The notes: generated by a model from the letters alone, not told the origin. A DNA stretch of 11,563 bases from Candidatus Sigynarchaeota archaeon (GCA_030587505.1 JAUQYY010000408.1:1-11563); one strand, 5' to 3'. Positions 1-6,489 are shown, counted from the first letter of the stretch. Program-made: numbers and translations.

Positions 1-1
1 A

Positions 2-277
2 AACCCCTTCGAGAAGGAAAAATACTTGGAGAAGGTTCGGGAGATTTACCTTCAGATACTGTGGAAGGAGAGGAACGCGATCATACTCGACGGCCGACCG
101 CCCATAAGGAGGATAAGCGACGCGGTTTGCGAGATTGTTCTGAACTATTTTGACAGGGGGATGGGCGCCCTTGAAGAGTGGCGAAGTGGAAAAGCTCGCG
201 GAGAAAATAAAGAAGTTGTTATCACAGTCCCAACACTCAGAAAAAGAGTTAAGGCAAGCGGAAGACTCTCTCTGTAA
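2..277 (+). CDS. 3' end of an unidentified protein (5' partial)
   Basis: The reading frame is open from the first bases of the window, so the true start lies upstream. About 91 codons are visible. The first ~50 residues look protein-like, with helical charged stretches such as LEKVREIYLQILWKERNA. The last ~35 residues, after the MGALEEW segment, look less natural and lie under another open frame that ends at 389. Two readings are possible: a gene ending at 277 with a long overlap, or a single gene broken by a one-base shift near the G5 run at 156-160. I do not recognise a family and assign no function. Confidence 0.45.
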   Translation, partial: NPFEKEKYLEKVREIYLQILWKERNAIILDGRPPIRRISDAVCEIVLNYFDRGMGALEEWRSGKARGENKEVVITVPTLRKRVKASGRLSL

Positions 278-389
278 GCTGCTGTGCCCAAAGGGGAAGT
301 CTAGCTGCGAACCCGCCTACTGCGTATTCCGAATCACCGACACATGCCCATTCCTCAAGAAAATGAAGGAAATAAAGGCGGAACCTTAA
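150..389 (+). CDS. small cysteine-rich hypothetical protein
   Basis: This frame encodes up to 79 residues. It has a charged helical N-terminal part (residues ~11-40, rich in K and E) and a cysteine-rich C-terminal part with C42, C46, C53, C58 and C66, which could hold a metal or form disulfides. The start is unclear: TTG at 150, TTG at 171 (a G-rich Shine-Dalgarno-like run lies ~10 nt upstream) and GTG at 186 are all possible. The frame overlaps the preceding one by about 100 nt, which is unusual. It may be the true C-terminus of the upstream gene after a +1 shift at the G5 run. A hairpin terminator follows immediately. I do not recognise the family. Confidence 0.5.
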   Translation: MTGGWAPLKSGEVEKLAEKIKKLLSQSQHSEKELRQAEDSLCKLLCPKGKSSCEPAYCVFRITDTCPFLKKMKEIKAEP

Positions 390-418
390 AATAGACCGCC
401 GCTGCCGCTTCTATTTTT
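388..418 (+). terminator. hairpin plus T-run terminator
   Basis: A perfect 8-bp inverted repeat, AAAATAGA (388-395) and TCTATTTT (410-417), encloses a GC-rich 14-nt loop and ends in a run of five T. It begins inside the stop codon of the preceding ORF, which supports that ORF being the real end of a transcription unit. Confidence 0.5.
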
Positions 419-568
419 ATCACACCTGAAAAATCCCTAAACTTCTCCGGGGGACTTTTTTGGACTTGTCAAAGAGTCAGGATTTCAACTAAAGAGCAGA
501 TTTCAATAGTTATTCAACTTGCTTCATCATTAGCTCTGAACAACCAACCGAGTCTATCCATCTGAAAG

Positions 569-675
569 TTCAAAAATCGCCCCATCCTCTCCGCCAAGCA
601 GAACAAACAGAAGGTTTCAACCCTGTTTTTAGGTTCACTTTCACCGGTTCAAAAATTTTTAAAGAAATTTTTGAA
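569..675. repeat. TTCAAAAAT motif, three copies, two forming an inverted repeat
   Basis: TTCAAAAAT occurs at 569-577 and 648-656 on the + strand and at 667-675 on the minus strand. The first two copies share the longer 10-mer GTTCAAAAAT. The second and third form a perfect 11-bp inverted repeat (648-658 / 665-675) around the 6-nt spacer TTAAAG. Shorter TTCAA copies lie at 483, 502, 513 and 616. Such a cluster could bind a protein or serve as an easily melted element. The AT-richness means some recurrence is expected by chance. Confidence 0.5.
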
Positions 676-754
676 AGCTTAGCTATTTTCGAACCATTAG
701 AAAAATAACATCCCACCCAACCCACCACAACACAAAACCACACAAACAAGGAAA

Positions 755-787
755 CTTTAAATCTCCGCAGAACAAAAAATAACAGTA
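755..787 (+). promoter_or_regulatory. candidate promoter of the GTPase gene
   Basis: The TATA-like element CTTTAAAT (755-762) with purines just upstream (AAGGAAA) stands in a tract almost empty of T. A start near 785-790 would leave a ~100-nt A/C-rich leader. Ribosome binding may use GGGTG at 878-882, seven bases before the ATG. Confidence 0.4.
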
Positions 788-889
788 AGAAAAAACCAAC
801 ACACACAAAACAACAAAACAAAAACAAAACACACCAAAACAAACCAAAACCAGAAAGAAAAGAAAAAAAGGAAAAAAGGGTGCAACCAC

Positions 890-1417
890 ATGTCAGGAGA
901 ATACGACTACCTCTTCAAAATAATCGTCATAGGCGACGGCGCAGTCGGAAAAACCAGCCTAACCATCAGATTCGCACACGGATACTTCAAAGAAGACTAT
1001 CGCCTCACGATCGGGGTCGATTTTGCTGTTAAGACGGTTAGGGTTGATACGAGGGGTGGGCCTAGAACTGCTAAGCTTCAGATTTGGGATACTGGTGGGC
1101 AGGAGCGTTTTTCTTATATTCGTCCGTTGTATTATCGGGGTGCTATGGGTGGTCTTTTGGTTTTTGATGTTACTAAGAGGGAGTCGTTTGAGCACTTGGA
1201 TAAGTGGTTGGAGGAGGTTGGTGGGCACTGTTCTTCGATTCCGATGATTATGGTGGGTAATAAGACGGATATGCCGGGTAGGGCTGTTTCTGTTGAGGAG
1301 GCTTTGGAGTTTGCGATTAATCGTAACATGCTGTATTTTGAGACTAGTGCTAAGGAGGGGACGAACGTGGAGTCCGCGTTTGGTGATCTTACCAGGATTA
1401 TGATTGACTACTCTTAG
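890..1417 (+). CDS. Ras/Rab-like small GTPase
   Basis: A 175-residue single-domain P-loop GTPase that should bind and hydrolyse GTP as a molecular switch. All five G motifs are present: GDGAVGKT (15-22, catalytic K21), switch-I T40 in LTIGVDF, DTGGQE (67-72, with the glutamine that positions water), NKTD (124-127) and TSAKEG (152-157). The length and the WDTGGQERF segment are Rab/Ras-like, though G69 replaces the usual alanine of DTAGQ. The protein ends MIDYS with no C-terminal cysteine, so no prenyl anchor is visible and membrane recruitment would need a partner. No GAP, GEF or roadblock gene is adjacent. Third codon positions switch abruptly from A/C to G/T at codon 44, although the domain stays continuous across that point, so a chimera is unlikely. 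The start is the ATG, with GGTG seven bases upstream. Confidence 0.93.
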   Translation: MSGEYDYLFKIIVIGDGAVGKTSLTIRFAHGYFKEDYRLTIGVDFAVKTVRVDTRGGPRTAKLQIWDTGGQERFSYIRPLYYRGAMGGLLVFDVTKRESFEHLDKWLEEVGGHCSSIPMIMVGNKTDMPGRAVSVEEALEFAINRNMLYFETSAKEGTNVESAFGDLTRIMIDYS

Positions 1418-1434
1418 TTTTTTTTGGGGTTTTG
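1418..1434 (+). terminator. T-rich terminator after the GTPase gene
   Basis: A run of eight T (1418-1425) directly follows the stop codon, then GGGG and more T. This fits the U-tract termination used by archaea. The convergent minus-strand gene ending at 1476 has no T-run on its own strand here. Confidence 0.5.
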
Positions 1435-1475
1435 TTAGCTTCTCTGTGTGACTTGGGTTTTGTGTTTTTCTCTTC

Positions 1476-2825
1476 TTATTGTTGGTTGTTTGTGGGTTCC
1501 TTTATTTGTTCTCCTTTGGTGTTGTATATGGGTGCTTTTGGGAGGAGGTTGAAGTTGTTTCTTAGGGCTAGTTGGTAGGCTCCTACGTCTAGGACTGTTA
1601 GGATGTCTCCGGGTTCTGTTTTTGGGAGTTTTCTTGGTCCCGTGTTGTTTTTTGGCCAGGCGAAGGCGTCGTTGGCGTCGCAGGTTATTCCTCCTATGTT
1701 GTAGAGGTTTGTGGGTTTTTGGTTGATTTTTGTGGCGTTGATTATTTCGAAGTATTGTCCTATCCAGACGGCGTCGTTGGTGTCTGTTAGGGCGCTGCCG
1801 TCTGTTATTATCCACTCGTGTTCGCCCTGGGGTTTGCGTGTCTCTGTGACTCGTAGTATTAGTATCATGGTGTTTGCGGTTAGCCATCGCCCTACCTCTA
1901 TGGTGATGGTTGGGGGTGTGGCTCCGTTTTCACCGTACACTTTGGTTACCTCCCTTGTTACTCTATCAGCGTATTGTTCGATTGTGTAGTCGGGGTTCAG
2001 GTTTCCTTGGTTGTGGGGGGTTTTGTGGTAGTTTACTGCGATTCCCCCGCCGAGGTTTATGTTTTGGATTGGTGTGCCCAACTTTTCTTCGATCTGTATC
2101 GCGTGGTTGGATAGCGTGTTTGCGTTTTTGACTAGTTTGTTTAGTTGGGTTACCTGGGTGCCGATGTGGGATTGTAGGGCTTCTAGTTTTAGTTTTGAAT
2201 TTTTTAGGAGTTTTACAGCCGCGGGCAGCTGGTCTGTGGGGATTCCGAATCTCTCTGAGCCCGGTGAAAAATTGGCTGGGGAATGGCTGGCGGGGTTTAG
2301 GGCTAGTCCCACTTTTAGTTCGGTGTTTCTTTTCTCGCAGAGTTTTTTTGCGTATTTGATTTCTTCTATTGAGTTGAGGTTTAGTGTTATGTCGGTTTCT
2401 TTTTGGAGGTCTATTACTGTTTGTATGAGGGTTTTGTTTTGCTGGTTTTGGATGGTGTGTTTTGAGACTCCGTTGCAGATGATGTGGGGTACGTTCTGAA
2501 GGGCGGATAGGGTGTAGTTTAGTTCGTGGATGTTTACTACCTCTACTCCGAAACCGAGGTTCACGAGGGTTTGAGCCACCTGTGGGAGGGAATTGGCTGC
2601 GAGCGCGTAGCAGGGCTTGAATCTGGAATAGTTTTTGAATGCTTCTGTGAGGCGTTTGGCGTTTCTTTCAACTTGTTTCAGACTGAGTATGTAGATTCGT
2701 GTTCCTAGGGTTTCTGCCAGCCTCTCTATACTGGAATCCTCAAAGTAGAGTTGACTCCCTCTAAGCTTTAGGGGCTCCGCGAAATCCCTCTCACCAATAT
2801 ACTCTCTTGAACCTAGCGAGGACAT
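1476..2825 (-). CDS. fold-type III PLP decarboxylase-like protein lacking the PLP lysine
   Basis: The protein follows the diaminopimelate/ornithine decarboxylase family (alanine-racemase-fold barrel plus C-terminal sheet domain) end to end. Visible are HIGTQ (family HIGSQ), GGGIAV (phosphate-binding GGG), EVGRW (family EPGR), C-D in GGITCDANDAFA at the place of the family CESGD, GDILTV and GAY near the end. The PLP-binding lysine motif, YAxKAN in the family, reads YALAAN. The lysine is alanine (codon GCA, 2598-2600; residue 76 from the ATG). A normal covalent PLP enzyme is therefore unlikely, and a degenerate or regulatory paralogue is more plausible. Length is 449 aa from ATG 2825; an in-frame TTG at 2834 with GGAG four bases upstream is an alternative start. 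Residues ~110-449 are rich in N, T, Q, K and P, following the A+C-rich coding strand. True substrate unknown; lysA or speC should not be assumed. Confidence 0.85.
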   Translation of the reverse strand: MSSLGSREYIGERDFAEPLKLRGSQLYFEDSSIERLAETLGTRIYILSLKQVERNAKRLTEAFKNYSRFKPCYALAANSLPQVAQTLVNLGFGVEVVNIHELNYTLSALQNVPHIICNGVSKHTIQNQQNKTLIQTVIDLQKETDITLNLNSIEEIKYAKKLCEKRNTELKVGLALNPASHSPANFSPGSERFGIPTDQLPAAVKLLKNSKLKLEALQSHIGTQVTQLNKLVKNANTLSNHAIQIEEKLGTPIQNINLGGGIAVNYHKTPHNQGNLNPDYTIEQYADRVTREVTKVYGENGATPPTITIEVGRWLTANTMILILRVTETRKPQGEHEWIITDGSALTDTNDAVWIGQYFEIINATKINQKPTNLYNIGGITCDANDAFAWPKNNTGPRKLPKTEPGDILTVLDVGAYQLALRNNFNLLPKAPIYNTKGEQIKEPTNNQQ

Positions 2826-2834
2826 TTTATACAA

Positions 2835-3078
2835 ATCGCTCCATGGAAGGCTCTAACGGAACAGAAAAGAAAATGAACCGTAGGGGAATTCTCCTGCTCT
2901 GGAGGGGCATAGACCCCGGGGGATATTAAATTTTTCTGCCATGAAAGCGGCATCCCGGAGCCTGACGTTTACGCTTTTTTCTTTTTACTGTGTTGGTACG
3001 ATGATTTGAGCTGTTAAGTTGTTGAGTTTTTAAGTGAATCCGAAAAAATACTGGAAGATGCTTGGTGACTGTTGAATT
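2835..3078. other. intergenic region upstream of the decarboxylase-like gene
   Basis: No gene is seen. On the minus strand an AT-rich TATA-like element (about 2923-2936) could serve the decarboxylase-like gene. A small hairpin, GGGG (2904-2907) with CCCC (2914-2917), lies just downstream of it. On the + strand a T-rich stretch at 2970-2986 and a TTTTTAAG element near 3027 could be the terminator and promoter signals around the small ORF that follows. Confidence 0.35.
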
Positions 3079-3306
3079 ATGTTGAGGTTACTGGGGATGA
3101 GTGTAATGGGTTTCATCCGCTCAGAGGTACTGAGTTTTTTCTGGAACCTGTTTGATTTCGATTTTCTGGGAGGTAACACTCAAAGGTTTTACATTACACT
3201 GGTGGTAATAGTGATACTGTCTGTGGTGATAATCACTACGATGATAGCTAACGCCAAACTGGATGGGGAGCAGTTAACGGATTTCGATCAGTGCTTTTGG
3301 ATTTAA
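3079..3306 (+). CDS. possible small single-pass membrane protein
   Basis: A 75-residue open frame with a clear hydrophobic segment (residues ~39-58, YITLVVIVILSVVIITTMIA), preceded by an aromatic and acidic loop and followed by a short polar tail with one cysteine near the end. A GGTGA ribosome-site-like sequence lies ten bases before the ATG, and a TTTTTAAG element about 50 bases upstream could be a TATA box. A second ATG six codons in is an alternative start. The region is G/T-rich on this strand, and such composition favours hydrophobic codons by chance, so the ORF may not be real. No family is recognised. Confidence 0.35.
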   Translation: MLRLLGMSVMGFIRSEVLSFFWNLFDFDFLGGNTQRFYITLVVIVILSVVIITTMIANAKLDGEQLTDFDQCFWI

Positions 3307-3398
3307 CACCACCCAGCGAGTTGGAGGAGTATCTTCCACACGCCTTTCCGAAACTCTTCGGATCCGCGGAACAGCTTCACCGTAGTTGTTTTCCGGGG

Positions 3399-4919
3399 TT
3401 ATGTTTCGTAGGGCTTGATTGTGTCTGGAATGAGGTCTATTAGGTCGGTTGCGGTTATGTGGAAGCCTTTTCTTTCGAGGGCTAGGTCTCCGGCTCTCCC
3501 GTTGATGAACGCGGCGGCTACCGCGGCTCTGAAGGGGTCGCGTCCTTGGGATAGGAAGGCTGCGCATATTCCGCTGAGAACGTCCCCCGTTCCGCCCACG
3601 GACATTCCGGGGTTGCCTGTTGTGTTGATCTTTGTCCTTTTGCCGTCGGATATGATGTCTTCGTGGGCTTTGAGGAGTATGGTTACCCCCAATTCCTCGG
3701 CCCAGCGTTCCACCGTTTCCATTCGGTCCTCTATCTCAGAGGGGGGTGGCAGCTTTTCTCCGGTTAGCTGCACGAATTCTCCCTGGTGGGGTGTGAGTAC
3801 TGTTTTTGAGCCGTGGAGGGATTCTTTTTCTTTCGCTAGGATTTTGATTGCGTCTGCGTCCACGAGTAGGGGTGAATCAATATCTTTTATGAGTTTGAAG
3901 ATTTCTGGAAGCGTCTCCTGGGTTTTTTCGTGTAGTCCGAGTCCGGGGCCAACAATTATTCCGGTTGCCCAGTTTTGAATCAGGTCGCTTAGTAGGGGTA
4001 GGGCGTCCCGGTTTAGGACCCCTCCGGGGTACTCTCGGACTATGAGGTCTGGGGAGTATGTTCTTATGACCTGTGCGATTTTTGAGGGGGGTGTGATGAT
4101 TACGAGGTCAACGCCTGTTCTCAGAGCGGAGAGGGCTGCGAGTGCGGGGGCGCCGGAGTAGTATTTGCTTCCCCCGATTACGAGAACCTTACCGTAGTCT
4201 CCCTTGTGGGTGTAGGGGCTTCTTTTCCTGATTACGCATCGTAAGTCACCGGGTCCAGCTATGATCTCTGCTTCTGGCGGTATGCCTATGGGCAATATCT
4301 CGAGTTCACCCGTACAGTCTTTGTTTAAGAGTCCGGGTTTTGCCTTGTGGAAGGTCACTGTGACATCGACCTTAACTGCCTTATCGTGGACTTGGCCGCT
4401 GTCGGGATCCAGGCCTGTGGGTACGTCAACGGCTATTTTGAGCGCGTTGGAGGAGTTAAACAGGTCTATGGCTGTTGAGAAGGGTTCTCGGATTTTTCCA
4501 GCGATTCCGGTTCCCAGCATCGCGTCAACCACAACGTCGGCGTTCTCGATTATTTTTTCGAGTTTTTTGAGGTCTGAGGTGTTTCCTATCAGGGTTTTTT
4601 CCACTGTGAGTCTCATTTTTTCTAGGGCTTTCCAGTTTTGCTGGGCCTCTGGGGTGCGAATTCTGTTGGGGTCTCCCAGCAGGATTAAGTGCACCCTGGC
4701 GCCCGCCGAGGCTAGGTGTCTTGCGGCGACGAAGCCGTCTCCACCGTTGTTGCCGGTTCCTGAGAGGATGACGATGCTTAGCCCTTCCACTTTTCTTCTT
4801 TTCAGAATGCTCTCTAGGATTCCTCTTCCGGCGTTTTCCATTAGGAGAGTTCTGGGGACTCCCAAGTATTCCGAGTTCTCGTCTGCGATTCGCATATCTT
4901 CAACGGATATTGTTTCCAA
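3399..4919 (-). CDS. nnr: bifunctional NAD(P)HX epimerase / ADP-dependent NAD(P)HX dehydratase
   Basis: This cytoplasmic metabolite-repair enzyme restores hydrated NADH/NADPH. The N-terminal YjeF-type epimerase domain shows NNGGDG (57-62), VDAMLGTG (131-138) and DVPTGLD (165-171). The C-terminal ribokinase-like dehydratase domain shows HKGDYGKVLVIGGS (238-251), GPGLG (324-328), LTPHQGE (375-381) and NPGMSVGGTGDVLSG (436-450), with the GTGD catalytic aspartate. Both halves look intact. I chose the TTG at 4919, giving 506 aa, because a perfect GGAGGT (4933-4928) sits eight bases upstream. The ATG at 4946 would add nine residues and lies close to the predicted transcription start. The gene is divergent from the CxxCxxCC-protein gene. 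Its + strand complement is still G+T-rich, extending the strand asymmetry that begins near 1019. Confidence 0.95.
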   Translation of the reverse strand: METISVEDMRIADENSEYLGVPRTLLMENAGRGILESILKRRKVEGLSIVILSGTGNNGGDGFVAARHLASAGARVHLILLGDPNRIRTPEAQQNWKALEKMRLTVEKTLIGNTSDLKKLEKIIENADVVVDAMLGTGIAGKIREPFSTAIDLFNSSNALKIAVDVPTGLDPDSGQVHDKAVKVDVTVTFHKAKPGLLNKDCTGELEILPIGIPPEAEIIAGPGDLRCVIRKRSPYTHKGDYGKVLVIGGSKYYSGAPALAALSALRTGVDLVIITPPSKIAQVIRTYSPDLIVREYPGGVLNRDALPLLSDLIQNWATGIIVGPGLGLHEKTQETLPEIFKLIKDIDSPLLVDADAIKILAKEKESLHGSKTVLTPHQGEFVQLTGEKLPPPSEIEDRMETVERWAEELGVTILLKAHEDIISDGKRTKINTTGNPGMSVGGTGDVLSGICAAFLSQGRDPFRAAVAAAFINGRAGDLALERKGFHITATDLIDLIPDTIKPYET

Positions 4920-5012
4920 ACCGTGTAACCTCCACCACCCGAACATGAATCGGGAATCGGGGCTTTTTAATATTCAAAAGCTTTTTATTTTCTTTAGAGA
5001 ACCTTCTCCATC
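4920..5012. promoter_or_regulatory. divergent promoter region, with the SD that fixes the nnr start
   Basis: On the minus strand an AATATTAAAAAG-type element centred near 4969 would start transcription near 4945, just before GGAGGT (4933-4928) and TTG 4919. On the + strand CTTTTTATT (4981-4989) lies about 28 bases before ATG 5013, which suggests a leaderless or nearly leaderless transcript. Confidence 0.45.
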
Positions 5013-5639
5013 ATGCTTTCAAGATTAGGGTTACTGTTTAAGAAACTTGTGGCGTATTTCAAAGTTCCCAACTTTGGGTGTAAGCAGTGTGGAGAATGCT
5101 GCTCGAGGTATACCATTTGTGTCACACATAAAGATGTTTATCGCATCTTTAAAAACTACGGGTTCGACCCTCACGAGTTCCTTGACTACACTGTTCCTGA
5201 TGAGAGTGTAGAGGAGTCGTTCAAGGGCATTCCCCGATTCATTGGAGAAGACGGGAGGAGGTGGATTCTCTGCCTCAAGGAGAACGAGGAGGGGAGCTGT
5301 TACTTCAACGATTCTGGTCCCTGCTCGATTTACGCCTTCCGACCCCTTGTTTGCCGCGCCTTCCCCTTCCTCTGGCAAAGAATGAAATATGGATATAGAT
5401 TCGTGCTTAACAGGGAGGCTCTAGAGTTTTGCAGGGGTTTGTGGGCGGTGAAAAACAGGTTTGATTTCGCAGCCGTGAGCAGGGACATGATCCAGTCGGA
5501 AAAGGAGGATAAGGAGTACGCCGAACTCGTTGAGGAGTGGAACCAATTGGTGGAAAGAAAAGAAATAAAATCCCCTTCCCTGAAAGAGTTCATTAACTTC
5601 TTTATGAAAAAGCTTTTGGATGAGGAGAATGAGCTTTAG
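5013..5639 (+). CDS. YkgJ-family CxxCxxCC metal-cluster protein
   Basis: A 208-residue protein of the zinc/iron-chelating CxxCxxCC family (YkgJ type). The signature C23-K-Q-C26-G-E-C29-C30 is followed by C36, C87, C96, C104 and the second family motif, RPLVCRAFPF, with C114; C140 comes later. The cysteines probably hold a metal cluster. The C-terminal ~60 residues are charged and helical (EKEDKEYAELVEEW). The first ~18 residues are basic and hydrophobic but do not form a convincing signal peptide. The biochemical role of the family is poorly defined; members are often proposed to act in metal handling or as oxidoreductase accessories. The 3' end overlaps the agmatinase ORF by up to 20 nt, so the two are probably co-transcribed and perhaps translationally coupled. 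Confidence 0.85.
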   Translation: MLSRLGLLFKKLVAYFKVPNFGCKQCGECCSRYTICVTHKDVYRIFKNYGFDPHEFLDYTVPDESVEESFKGIPRFIGEDGRRWILCLKENEEGSCYFNDSGPCSIYAFRPLVCRAFPFLWQRMKYGYRFVLNREALEFCRGLWAVKNRFDFAAVSRDMIQSEKEDKEYAELVEEWNQLVERKEIKSPSLKEFINFFMKKLLDEENEL

Positions 5640-6489
5640 AGAATTGTATCTTAACCCCCAGAACCTTTTCTTGGGGCAGACAACACCTTACGAGGAAGCC
5701 GATTTTGCACTCTTTGGAGTTCCATTCGACGGCACCTCTTCCTATTTACCGGGTGCGCGGTTTGGACCGTCGGTCATTAGAGAGTCGTCGTGTAATCTGG
5801 AGTCGTTCAGCCTAAGAAGTCTCAGGGACGCCGAGCAAGCCAAGGTCTGTGATCTGGGAGATATAGCGGTCGTCCAGGGGGATGTTTATCAGACACTGGA
5901 CAGGGTGGAGAAGGTTGTAGCGGAACTAAACAAGGATGATAAAAAGGTTATAATGCTCGGAGGTGAACACACCATAACTCTTGGTGCCGTGAGAGGTTTA
6001 GGCGGAGAAGTGGGGATAATAGATTTCGATGCGCACATGGATTTGAGAAAGGAGTATCTGGGTCAGCAGCTATCCCACGCGACCTTTATGAGGAGAATAC
6101 TGGATGAGGGAGTGGAAGCTCTCTATATTGGGATAAGAGCGATAAGCAGAGAGGAATACAAGTTCATTTCGAGAAAAAAATTGAACTATGTCTCATCCCT
6201 CGAGATTCAGAGAGAGGGAATTAAAAAGGCGTCGGAGAAAATAAGAGAGTTCCAGTCGGAAAAAGACCGTATCTATCTTACAATTGATGTTGATGTTATA
6301 GACCCCGCCTATGCCCCCAACGTTGGGAATCCAGAACCCGAAGGGTTGACACCATCCCAGCTGATTGATTTATTGGAGGTCTGCGAAAAGGTCATAGGTT
6401 TCGATGTTGTAGAGGTGACGCGCGGAGGCCCAGCCGCCATGGTCGCAGCAAAGATAATCTTAGAACTATTATGTCTTGTTGGGGACTAA
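5620..6489 (+). CDS. speB: agmatinase (ureohydrolase family)
   Basis: The protein, 289 aa from ATG 5620, matches the Mn-dependent arginase/agmatinase fold. The binuclear manganese ligands are visible as H117 (GGEHTI), D137, H139 and D141 (DFDAHMD), and D223 and D225 (TIDVDVIDPA). The typical GPSVIRE, SHATF and GNPEPEGLT segments are present, with E265 in FDVVEV. The expected reaction is agmatine to putrescine and urea, the second step of the arginine-to-polyamine route. Related ureohydrolases act on other guanidines, so substrate assignment is by family. The start may be ATG 5620 or ATG 5629; neither has a well-spaced ribosome site, which suggests coupling to the upstream CxxCxxCC gene. It ends five bases before the convergent radical SAM gene. 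Confidence 0.9.
   Translation: MRRMSFRELYLNPQNLFLGQTTPYEEADFALFGVPFDGTSSYLPGARFGPSVIRESSCNLESFSLRSLRDAEQAKVCDLGDIAVVQGDVYQTLDRVEKVVAELNKDDKKVIMLGGEHTITLGAVRGLGGEVGIIDFDAHMDLRKEYLGQQLSHATFMRRILDEGVEALYIGIRAISREEYKFISRKKLNYVSSLEIQREGIKKASEKIREFQSEKDRIYLTIDVDVIDPAYAPNVGNPEPEGLTPSQLIDLLEVCEKVIGFDVVEVTRGGPAAMVAAKIILELLCLVGD

Larger units (their letters stand above)
390..889. other. 500-bp non-coding region, AT-rich then nearly pure A+C
   Basis: No credible gene lies here. The left part (about 480-700) is AT-rich, with repeated TTCAA-containing motifs and an 11-bp inverted repeat. The right part is extraordinarily skewed: between 721 and 840, 107 of 120 bases on the + strand are A or C, in irregular CA/AAC runs. 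The minus-strand open frames here encode only F/V/C/L-rich low-complexity peptides and follow from this composition. The region carries the GTPase promoter and could contain replication-origin elements (see findings). No orc1/cdc6 gene is in the window to support an origin. Confidence 0.6.

Noticed and set aside
570..889. Minus-strand open frames (570-842, 683-889) encoding F/V/C/L-rich peptides
   Set aside because: They arise because the + strand is nearly pure A+C here, which removes stop codons on the complement. The peptides are low complexity, with no ribosome site or family likeness.
700..889. Irregular CA/AAC runs considered as a tandem repeat or CRISPR-like array
   Set aside because: No fixed repeat unit or regular spacing; it is compositional skew rather than a repeat array.
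1005..1020. Skew flip as a recombination or assembly junction between two genes
   Set aside because: The GTPase domain is continuous, with correct spacing between the G1, switch-I and G3 motifs across the point. The bias also extends into the flanking non-coding DNA, so a chimera is the less likely explanation.
1435..1887. Minus-strand 150-codon frame rich in R, N, T, H, Q and P
   Set aside because: It is a shadow of the decarboxylase-like gene in another frame, open only because of the A+C skew.
3274..3567. Minus-strand arginine/proline-rich frame overlapping the nnr 3' end
   Set aside because: Out-of-frame overlap with a well-supported gene, low-complexity basic composition.
4261..5028. 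Plus-strand 255-codon frame opposite nnr
   Set aside because: The nnr frame on the other strand carries complete domain motifs. This frame has none and is an antisense shadow.
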